A stretch of 64,000 bases of DNA from Montifringilla adamsi (Eukaryota > Chordata > Aves > Passeriformes > Passeridae). Position numbers and translations under genes: made by a program. A model generated the notes under the pieces. That model was not told the origin of the DNA and did not search any database. It saw nothing but the letters and a program-made list of their open reading frames with translations. Of this stretch, positions 22,651 through 32,564 are shown in pieces. The DNA lies in contig JAGGNK010008781.1 of assembly GCA_017590115.1 (NCBI GenBank), positions 1,272,911 through 1,336,910 on the forward strand. Direction: 5' to 3'. Positions within the stretch are counted from its first letter, which is position 1; each line of letters begins with the position of its first letter.

Positions 22651-25600
22651 AACACCCCTGGGCTCCAGGGCTGGAACCTCAGGGAGCTGGGGGTTTAGGA
22701 GAGCAGCTCAGAGCACTCCAATCAGCTGCTGCTCTCAATTGCCCCCTGAAGGTGCCTGTCTCTCTCTTTGATTACAGAAAGTGCTCACAAAGAGCAGCTT
22801 CTGGGCCCAAAATTAGCCTTTGTGCAGACCCCTGCGTGTATTTCTTATTTCAGCCTATTCTGGAATGGGAGCACACAACAATTTCTTTGATTATTGCATT
22901 CTCTACTCTGCTGTGCTTGATGGTATTGAAGCCCTGTACAAACATGAATGATTTGAGTCTTCCAGTGCCTATTTGGTGTAAATAAGGGTTATTAAGTCTA
23001 TATTTGGACCTGGCAGAACTCTTTGCTGTTGGTTTTTACACACACAGTGAAACAGAGCAGTTTAGAAACCCAGCCAAGGCGATAAACCAGATTTCTGACA
23101 AGTCAAAATAAATGAAGTCACCTCGTGGGAAGGTAGCAACCAACTTATTAATTCAGAAAACCTTCACAGAGTCATCCCCCTGTGCGCTCTCACCTCTCAG
23201 TGCTGCAGTTCTTGTTCTGGTAGAGAATGTTCTCCAGCCTAGAGAGGATTCCAGATCCCACCAGAGCTGGCCAGGGCAGCCTGGCTGCACTCCTCTGGGT
23301 CTTGGCTCTTTGTTTTGGCCCTGAAAGCAGCAGCTGAGGGCCCCAGTGACAAATTATAGTCAGCTCTTAGGTTCTCCCTTGTTATTTTAGGGAATGGGAC
23401 CCTTATTCTCCATTTCTCATGGAATACAGACTTTATTCAGCTCTGGCTGGGTGTTTGCAGTGAGGGTGTGACAGTCACTGTCCCTGCCCTGCTCAGCTCT
23501 GCAGAGCCACCAGCCAGAAAAGCTGAGGGGGGGGGTTTCATCTTTAGGATTTAATTTTTAATAAAATATGCCAGAAAAAACCCTCCTCCATTATTCTGGC
23601 TCCCCATTTCCCAGCCACTTGAATGTTTTGGTGTCTCCTGGTGTCAGGAGCCTCTTTCCAGGGTGGCTGATGGGGACTCAGAATGGGCAGAGGAAGCTGT
23701 GCATGACAGAGTTTGTTCCTGTTTTTTGTTGTTTAACTGACAGAGCCAGTTATGAAAGGGATATAAATTATTACATCCAGAGAAAAGAAGTCTCTAAATG
23801 TTAATTTGCTTTTTAAGGGCACAGACAATATAATTTGGGGCACAAGTGGGAGAAATTACTTAGGAGCTGTGAATGCAAACCAGAATAAAATTTACATTAC
23901 CTCCTTTATTTTCTCTTCCCTTCATCTCATCTTCTCTCTGAATTATTCCTCACTTACTTTTCCCCTCCAGACATCACAGAGTTTTGATTTTCCTCTCACT
24001 ATTTTCTTTAAATGGCCTAATGATAAAAAGTCTCCAGAGTACTTCCACCAAGCCGCTTTGATTTCATTAATGGAAAAGTCATACCTTAGATTAAATATTT
24101 CAGGAGCTGGAAGATTAAAAAAATTACCTGCAGGACTTGCCAGTTGAGCATTGCCAAGCAGGAGTGATGGGGGCTGTCCCAGAGGTCAAAATGTGCCTTG
24201 GCCCTGGACAAATGCACAATTTTGAGTAAAAGCAAGACGAATGCAGGTGTTCAGAGCTGGCTGACCACAGAACCAATCTGTTTTTCTGTGGGAATTTGCA
24301 AAATGTACACCTGCCTTCTGGGGTTTTTTAATGTTTAACTGTCCGTTATTTAAGTAAAAAAAAAAGGTGGAAGGATGATGTGTAACTTTTCAGAGCCATG
24401 TGGCAAATTGAAATTCTTCCTGTTCTGATTTTTAAAATTGAAAACTGATGGTTGTTTTGTGGGAAAGGGAATGTTTTCCTGGAGGATCTGAACGTTTCAC
24501 AAGATTACAGACAAGGCTGTGCCTGAAAGCAAACTGAGGTTATTGCTTACTCCTCATTTTTTGACAATGGTGGTTTTGAGGGGCCATAACCTGGTGGAAA
24601 ACAATTTCCCAATGAGACATCAGCACTTTCTGAGAGGAAGGAGAGACAATCCCAGAGAGCCTGTGGCACCCCTGGGGTGGGATGGGACAGGGCTGAAAGT
24701 GCAATTAAGGATTGCTAATCCTTTCCCAGGCTCTGTCACTATACTGCCTGGAGCCTGAACCCACATAGGTGGAGCTCCTAAAATAACCCTTCAGGGCAAG
24801 AGCTATTCCTGGAGCTGCAGTGTGTGTGCTGCACAGCACAAGAGCAAATGTTACCTGGCTGGGAAATTACAGTCATGTCACCACCAGTGACAGGCTCACT
24901 CAAAACATCCTTTAATGACTTCATTTTTTTTTTTTTTTTTTCACTCTGTGGTTTTTGTTTAACCCGCAGCACTGTGGGGTTTTATGGATGTTTTTAAGGT
25001 GTTTAAATCATTGATATGACTTTTGCAGCGATGTTGACATGGGTTGCTTCCCCCCATTTCACCCTGTTTGTTCCTGCTGTGTCCCCTGCCCTCCTCTCCA
25101 TCCCAGGACTCTGCACAGCCTCAGCCACCCCACCTCATCCTAGGAGAAGCAGCAAATAATCCCTGTGAGGAAGAGCACAGCTCCGACTCCATCACTGCTG
25201 CAATCGCTCTGACTTCAGTGTCTGTTGGAGCAACTGCTATTTCTTTTTATTTTCTAGAACAGAGGAAAGAGAACAGCTTTTAACATATGTCTCCTCCTCG
25301 TGTGAGCTACCACACAGCTCCAGCTCCGACGCACACACAGAGCAGACATATGGTTAAAAAGAAGTTCTTTTTCTTCAAAGAAATCCGGAAGGAAAATTCC
25401 CTGTTTGAAAGGAGAAATTGCACTTCCACCACACGTCTGCTGGTAGGGATGCTGAGAGCCAGGGACCTTGTAGCCGAAGTGTTAAAATGCTGCTCTGCAG
25501 AATGAAAAGCCAAGCCAGTGCCCACTCTTTGTACCATTTGAACCCACATCTCCTGTGCCAGCGTTGTTGGAGTGTTTTTGTGGAGCTGTGGGTGCTGCCA

Positions 25601-26789
25601 GGGCGCTGGAGCAGGGGCTGAACGTTCTACAGCTCCTCAGGAGGTTTTGTTGGTGTAGGCAAGGCAACACAAGTGTGTTCTTGACCTTCTCTGGGCCTTT
25701 TGCTTGCTTTGAGAGCACTGTTACAGAAAAAAAACCAAACCTCGTGTAACCTTTTCCAACACTAAACAAGGTAAAAGGCGCTGGTGTGACTGGAATTCAG
25801 GGCAAGTGCTGCAATTTAGTTCTGACCCCAGAAGTCGTGGGGATGTCCAGGTGTGCAGAAAACACTGACAGCACTGGTGCTGTGTTACTCACAGGGGATG
25901 GAACCTGACCTTGGGAAATTAATTACTGTAGCCAGTATAACCCTCTGTCCCCAGCATGGTCAGGATCCCCCTAGAAATAACACTGATAATTTTTATATTT
26001 TACGTGAAAGGCTAAAAATTTGGTTTAGAGTATCCCAGCCTAGCTACATGCAAGGAAAACACAATAAAAAACCATTATCAGCAAAGCAATCCGTTCAGAA
26101 GTGCTCTGTCAGATTTTCACTCATTTCAGACAATGATCAAGGCCCATTTTCTGCGTTTGCAGCTCTTTCTGTTCCGTGTTGGTTTCCATTATTGAATGTG
26201 TTTTGTTTCTTTCTGGAGCGGAGGAAACGTGGGGAGTATTTTGCTGGATGCCTGAACACTGACAAATGCAACCATTTCGTACACAGTGGGATCCCTGGCA
26301 GGGCTTTGATCCCAATATATCAGCAATCAAGAGACAGTGGACCAAATCCATCTCTAACACAAACTTCATTGGATTCCTGCCGAGCTGCTCCGGGGATGAA
26401 CTCGATGCAGGGCTCTTGGCAAGCCTGAGTTACCTGTGCTGATGGTGTGAAGGGATGAGGCGCAGGAATTCTGTGTGCAAATCTCCTTTAAGAGCTTGCA
26501 AAACGGGTGCTGTGCTGCAGGCACTCAGCCGAGCTGAGCCTGTCACCAAAATATTATTGCAAGAAGTGGCAAAAGGTGCTGGCAAAACCCACCTGACAGG
26601 GAGGGAGGGTGGCTTCACCCGCCTCAGGGCTCTGTGTGTGTGCAGCTCTGCTCTCCCCCTCTGGCACATCCCAGGGCACTCGGGAGTGGTGCTCAGGGCA
26701 TGGGTTAGGCTTAGGAGTGAGCAGCTTCACCTGGGGAGCACCTGGGCACTGCTGTGCCCTCCTGGCACGGAGCCCCAGCAGCTGCAGGG
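22651..26789. other. Unique noncoding DNA
   Basis: No gene was seen. There is an 18-base T run at 24924-24941. A 191-codon plus-strand frame (25853-26428) has no recognisable domain. The rest is unique, with AT-rich stretches around 23540-24150. Confidence 0.5.
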
Positions 26790-26795
26790 GGGTGA
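26790..26795. repeat. 6-bp target-site duplication GGGTGA (left)
   Basis: GGGTGA lies immediately outside the TG terminus of the LTR at 26796-27311 and is repeated exactly at 27312-27317. Confidence 0.85.
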
Positions 26796-27311
26796 TGCTG
26801 GGCACTCTCCGCGCGTGGAGACGCGAGGCTTGACTCCATGTGTCAGAAGGTTTATTTTCTTGTGATATATATTAAAATACTGCTTTAAAACTATACTAAA
26901 AGAATAGAGAGAAAAAGTTCATCAGAAGGCTTGAAAGAATAAGAGTGCATAACAAAAATAAGAATAAGAATAAGAATAAGAATAAGAATAAGAATAAGAA
27001 TAAGAATAGGAATAAGAATAAGAATGCATAACAAAAAGAATAAGAATAAGAATAAAAATAAGAATAAGAATAAGAATAAGAATAAGAATAAGAATAAGAA
27101 TAAGAATAAGAATGCACAACAAAATCTTGTGACTGCTCACAGGCTGTGAATGGTCATCAGTTGAAAACAATCCACATGGAGCAATGGAAGATGACCTGTT
27201 GCATTCCACAGCAGCAGACAGTTATTGTTTACATTCTTTTCCCGGGGCTTCTAGCTCCTCAGGAGGGAAAAATCCTGGCAAAAGGATTTTTCAGAAAATA
27301 TCATAGCTACA
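26796..27311 (-). mobile_element. Solo LTR, ERVK-like, minus strand, intact ends
   Basis: Read on the minus strand it begins 'tgtagctatgatattttctg', continues 'aaaaatcc', ends '...gagagtgcccagca', and carries AATAAA (plus-strand TTTATT at 26851-26856) followed by 'ccttctgacacatggagtca'. The plus-strand LTR at 40113-40458 shares the start 'tgt.....tgatatt.tctgaaaaatcc' and the tail 'aataaa...ccttctga.a.catgg.gtca', so both belong to one family. Perfect 6-bp target duplications (GGGTGA) flank it. Six-bp duplications and this LTR style fit class II (ERVK/beta-like) elements. No internal retroviral genes remain, consistent with LTR-LTR recombination. An internal hexanucleotide expansion inflates it to 516 bp. 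Confidence 0.88.
26933..27118. repeat. (AATAAG)n hexanucleotide expansion inside the LTR
   Basis: Runs of the AATAAG hexamer are interrupted by 'tgcataacaaaa'-type blocks at 26945, 27024 and 27112, giving a higher-order pattern of roughly 80-90 bp. On the LTR's own strand it reads TTATTC. Two minus-strand open frames encode only Ser-Tyr or Leu-Ile repeats and are artefacts. Confidence 0.95.
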
Positions 27312-27317
27312 GGGTGA
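27312..27317. repeat. 6-bp target-site duplication GGGTGA (right)
   Basis: Exact copy of 26790-26795, directly adjoining the CA/TG end of the LTR. Confidence 0.85.
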
Positions 27318-29640
27318 TCTCAGCAGAGGCTCCTCCTGCAGCCCATTTCAGCTGCTCCCCATCTCCCTGCTCGTGCCTGGAGCCTCCCCTGGAGTGAGGT
27401 GCCCAAACTGCCAGGACCTTGCCAAGCAGGGGCAGGAAAAGGGAAGGGAATTCTGCTTCATGCCAAGCAGCTGTTGGCAGGGCTCTCAGCCCCCGAGGAA
27501 GGGGGGTCGTGTCCCCTGGCCCTGAGGAGTGCTCAGAGCACAGGGCTGCTCCAGGGATGAGCTCATCAAAGCCATGAGGCTTTTGTTCCACCCCAAGTCA
27601 CCCCAACACCCCAGGGAAATACAGCTTTTAAGCACTGGGGAACCCCCCGAGCACCCCTCGTCACTCACATCCAGCGCCCCGTCCCTTGGAACTGAGCTCA
27701 GGCTCTGAGACACCTGTAACAGTGAGCAGTTTATGTTTTATATGCTCTTCATTCTTTAAATTTCTCAAGTTTGGGCTTCTTTAGACTCCGCTGCAAAACT
27801 TTGAAGGTCATTTTAATTGCAGTATTTATAAATTGCTTTCTTGGCCACACAGTGCCACTCACAGCAGATTAAACCCAGGGCTCTCTCTCTGCCTTTGATT
27901 CATGGAAAAGATTGATAAGCGATTTACTCACAGTAGAATGGTTTACAAGTGAGCTCTCAGATAAATGATCAGGAAGAAGTTGGGGGTTTTTTTCACGTGG
28001 AATTATTTTCCACAGAGAAAAATTGGGTTGTTTTTCTCTGTACTAACCCGAGGATGCACGGACCAGATTCTCAGCTGGAGTAAATGAAGAGTCAGTCTTG
28101 ATTTACACCAGCTGCAAATATTTTTCCCATAATATTTTTCCTTGTACTGTAATTTTTTCATAATGCAAACCCTAATTTCTTCTCCCTGAACTCAAATTCG
28201 GAGCTCCCGTAATTCCTGCATCTGTTTATTTACTTTCTGGTTTGTATTCTTTAGCTGGCTTTATTAACATACCACATTTTCCTCCCCTGTTCCACACAAT
28301 GTGCCCTGCATCTCTGAGCTCTCATTTACAGTCCATGTTTGCTTTCTGGGACACTGTTATGTCGAAAATCAATAAGAAGGCAATTTAGGAATTTTCTCTG
28401 AAGTCTGGTTAAAGGAGCTGCCAATAATTAGCAGGGGAGAACAATCCTGCTGCCGGGGAGCCCTGGGATTTCTGACTGATTCCAGCAGGATTCCCAGGGG
28501 TCCGTGGACTCCAGAGGTTGAGTCCATGGGTCAGGGCTGGGAGCTGGGCCTAGGCAGGAGGTCAGGCTTAGCTCTGTGCAAACCAGCTCAGCTCCAGTGA
28601 CAGGAAAATGCTCCTGGCCTCTTCTCCACACAGGAAATAGAAACACGATGTTGTAATTTCAACTCCTGGCAGACAGAAGTTGTGAAATGCCCATTGAAGA
28701 GGATTTTACCCTGGATTTTGTTGGTGAAATTCCTTGGCAGGTCTTCCCTTGCAGAGAGGGCTGGAGAGATGGAAGGGAGTCACCCAGAGCCCCAGCAGAG
28801 CCTGGCTTTGGGCTGTCGGGCTCTGAGCTGCACGTCCCCACCTCAGGAGATGGCACAGACAAACCAGGGGACTGCTGGACATGCAAATCCCACGGCTTGG
28901 AATTGGCTTGGGAACGTGCAGGGTTTTTGGGGGGCTTTTTTCCCCCCCATAAAAGTTGAAAAGAAGGTGTTAAAGAAATGTCTGCTTCAACAGAAAGCTG
29001 GTATTGCGTGATGAACAGAACCATACCTGCAGTTCTGCCTGTCCCACGCACTAATCAGTGCACAGATAAATGCATTTTAATAATTTATTGTCATTTATCT
29101 TCAGTGCAGCTCTATTATGCTTTTCACTCTTGCTGTAAATATGTAAAATGCTGTTAATCAAGCTTTGTTAGTGAATATTTGATTAATAGGTAGCAGATGT
29201 ACTTGCCCCTGTGTATGCTGCGTTAAATGCAATGTACCAACACATAATTCATTATTTTAATAACACACTGGGCTCATAAATCAAAGGAACACTTGAGGGT
29301 GCAGCAGCCAGAATTACTGAAGGAATAGTTGTGCATTGTTTTAGGAGTGATGCATTTGGGCATTGTTTTAAGAGTGGTGTGGACTTGATAATCAGCTACT
29401 GATGAGCTCTAATGTGGCATTCCTGTGGGAATGACTGAGGATTAGCAAACAGCTCCTCATTTCCCTCAGCCCAGAGAGCAAAACCCAATCCCTGACCCAA
29501 AACCCTTCCAAATGCAGAGGCAGGATGGATGGAGGGTGAGGAGGAGGAGCAGCAGGTGCTGATGAGCACACAAGTGTCCTTTCCACTCTGGGCTGGGGGT
29601 GTCGGGCACTTCCAGGCTTTGGCTCCAGGCACGAAGGTGA
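27318..29640. other. Unique noncoding DNA with AT-rich candidate elements
   Basis: No gene was seen. 27720-28420 and 29050-29290 are AT-rich unique sequence with clustered TAAT/ATTA words and little obvious decay pattern, so they are candidates for conserved noncoding elements. 28430-29040 is GC-richer with overlapping meaningless frames on both strands. Confidence 0.45.
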
Positions 29641-30085
29641 TGTGATGCCTCAGCTTTAGCTTTTCATTTTTTCAGGTTCTGTGCTGCTTTAGGGTGTAGA
29701 TGTGAGCTTCATATTATGGGATGGTGAGCTCTCTGCGCAGAGCAGGGAGACAAAACAATTCCTTCTCTAGCAAGGACAAATGATCAAAATCTCAGGCCCA
29801 AGAACAGAAACAATGGGGACTGAAGAGAGAAAAACAAGCAGGATGGGACTTCATAACCTAAAGCTGTAATTGGACAATTAACTTCAACATGCAAATGGAG
29901 CAGAACTGATCAAAGTGAGAGACCCTATGAGCAGTCGTGCATTTTGGGACCATTTTGGTTCATCTTGGGTGCAGCCCTGGCTGGGCTCCTGTGCTGCCCG
30001 GGCTGGATGCATGGAGGAGATCCTTTGAATAAATCCCTGCTTTATTCTGTAACTCTGCCCAGCCTCTGCTCTAGCTCAGCCTGCA
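29641..30085 (+). mobile_element. Solo LTR (ERVL-like), same family as 3.7-kb copy
   Basis: The block runs from about 'tgatgcctcagctttagctt' to '...gcctctgctctagctcagcc'. It contains 'ctgtaattggacaattaac', 'gcaaatggagcagaactgat' and an AATAAA at 30028-30033 within 'gaataaatccctgctttatt', followed by a U5-like tail. The 3' half aligns with the fragment at 3660-3935. No internal retroviral ORF is next to it. Neither exact termini nor a target duplication could be established. ERVL assignment is from memory of songbird LTRs. Confidence 0.65.
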
Positions 30086-32513
30086 CAGGGCAGCAGCTGG
30101 AGCTGCCAAGCAGAGGAGAGGGAGGAAGCTGCAGGAAGGAGCAGAGGAGAGAATATTGGGTGAGGAGTGGAGCAGGGAGCATGTCCTGTCCATCACATCC
30201 CTGTCCATCGGTGCTGGCTGAGCTGCTGCACACTGAAATGGAAGAGGGATGCTCAGCTGGAGCAGCCTGGTGTTTTCTGCAATGGGCAATCACCAGCCAG
30301 AGCTTTCTGGCCAAAATCCTCCCTGGCTGTCAGTCACTGCCATCCTGACTGCTGAGCCAGCCCCTTTTGGTGGCAGATGTCACCAGCCCCTGACACTCAG
30401 TGCCTGGAACTCTCCAGGCTGAGTGGCTCCATTGGGTGGCAAAGATTGGGATTCAGGGTTAGTTCCAGGTGCAGAGCCACAGCACACAAACCATGAGGTA
30501 ATTGGCACAAACTTTAAGACTAAACCAAGAACTGAGCTTTAATTCCATGAGTCCCACATGGGGCTCCTTCCCTCCTTCCTCCAGGCTGCCCATTTCTAAG
30601 GGAAATTATTTCTTTTTTATGCCAATATCTGTTGTGGGTGTATTCAATGCCAGGATGTACAGTGCAGTGCCCACAGTGGTGTGTGTGTGATTTACTCTGA
30701 TACATTTCACAGGCTGCTTCTTTTGGGTGACCTTGGCCACGTGTTTGATCCAATAAGGGATTATCAGCTTTGATAGGGCCTGTATTTAATTCTGTAGCCA
30801 GGCTGAAAGCTACACTGCTCTGCATTGATTTCCATGTGCAATTAATGCGTTTTGTCAGCGACAAATGCGTGCAGGGATAATACACTCCACTCATTTTCAT
30901 CTCTCCTGTGTACATGTTAAATCAAAATAGCACCTGGTGGCCGAGCCCTCCTGAGGAAAGCTGGATTTAATGTGCAAAGGGAGCATTAAGAGCTGCCTGT
31001 GTGATATTATCATACTTTTCAGGAGTGAAATAACAAATAATTCCCTGGAAATCAGAGTGACTCAAAAGCTTAGACACCTTCACATCAACACCATGGCTAA
31101 ATGGATTCCTTGTTCTGTGTCTTACTCACACTCACAACGCAATTGAATGGCAAATTAGATGAGTAAGACAAGAAACAATCCCCTGAAATGTTGTAAAATG
31201 TTGTAATGTCTTCACTCTGCTGCTGCTCCAAGACATGACCCTTGTAGGACTGGCAGATAACAGCATTTACTGCTTGTATTGACATCCTGGAGGGAGCTGG
31301 CTCTGCAGGGGGATTTCAGCTCCTTGAGGATGTGCCATCTCTTACTCTGGGTTTGTTCCAAATGCAGGGGAAAAAAAAACAAACCCAAGCTGGAATTTCT
31401 TTGAAGTCTCAGAGATGTTAGAATTAACTTTGCTGAAATATTTAATTTTGGTTTTTCTGACATATTCCAGCTGTATCTTTTTGACAAGTATCATTCAGCA
31501 TATAATCTAAAAATCAGAGCTACCTAAAACATTTAGTTCATGCTTCAAGACAAACAAATGTTTCAACCTTATTCAACAGATTTTTATCTCCAGTCTTGGA
31601 GAGATCAATATCTGCTTGTGAAGAGCCTCAATTCTGTCAAATCTGTGTTTTCAGACATTTAGAAGTGCAGTCAGCTCTGTGAAGCTGCAGACTTTTTCAT
31701 CTGCCCAGCACAGAAATGGACCTTGACTGATAAGGGTGTTTCAGGACTACTCCTGTCAAACTTCACAGAATTGAGACCATTGGAATGTAGATGAAAATCC
31801 TCTGCCTTTGTTTATTTCAAAACCAGCCAAATAAAAACCTAGCTTTGTAGGATTGCCTTTGATATTGTATAGAGCTCCCTTTGGAGCTGTGCTTCACAGG
31901 AACCTTTAATTTCTGATAGGAAAAATAAAAAGTTACTGTTGAAACCCAGAGCACAAATAAATAATAATCATTAAAAACCAACCCTCTGCCTTTTAAAAGT
32001 CTGTTTATATTCTTAGAGAGCTGCTGTTGGTACAATTGCATGTGAAACAGGAACGGGTGATGTCTCCAGTGCTCAGCACTGTCCCTGCAGAGGTTTTTCC
32101 CAGTTTGCTGACAGATTTCAAAAAAAAGGGTAGAAAAAATGGTGAGGCTCATGTCACGTAACTTTGGACATATGAAAAATAGATTTCTGGTCTAAATAAA
32201 CTAGAGTGCCTCTCTTCAGTAAATAGAAAAGGACTTTCAGGGGATGATTTATTCTACTTATTTCAAGAGGTATCATCTGTCTTGTGGAGCCTGGGCAACA
32301 AAACAGCCAGAGTTCAGAGAGTGCTGTGGGAGCCAAAGGGATCTGCACAACTAAAACGAGGTGTCCAGGACTGTGGTTTAGGGAAAAGGTGTAAATCCTG
32401 TACTGGAAGGCTTTAATTTGATACTTGGTTCTGTTTTGAATTTTGCTTTCCCTATTTGCCAGCCCAGTCAGCCCTGGAGAGCAGGACTCTGCGAAGAGCA
32501 CGGCATGAAAAGC
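30086..32513. other. Unique noncoding DNA
   Basis: No gene or clear repeat was seen. 30700-32150 is mostly AT-rich unique sequence with overlapping short frames on the minus strand. Confidence 0.5.
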
Positions 32514-32564
32514 TGGGTTTGATGACCTCCAAGTGCTTTCCAACCTAAACAATTCCACGATTCC
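32514..32564 (+). mobile_element. CR1 LINE 3'-end stub
   Basis: 'gatgacctccaagtgctttc' followed by 'caacctaaacaattccacgattcc' matches the conserved 3' end of avian CR1 elements in sense orientation ('...gatctccagaggtcccttccaacc..aa..attctatgattc'). Only about 50 bp is recognisable. It lies in the opposite orientation to the stub at 20.58 kb. Confidence 0.8.

Noticed and set aside
26896..27209. Low-complexity Ser-Tyr and Leu-Ile ORFs, minus strand
   Set aside because: They are translations of the AATAAG hexamer expansion inside a solo LTR.
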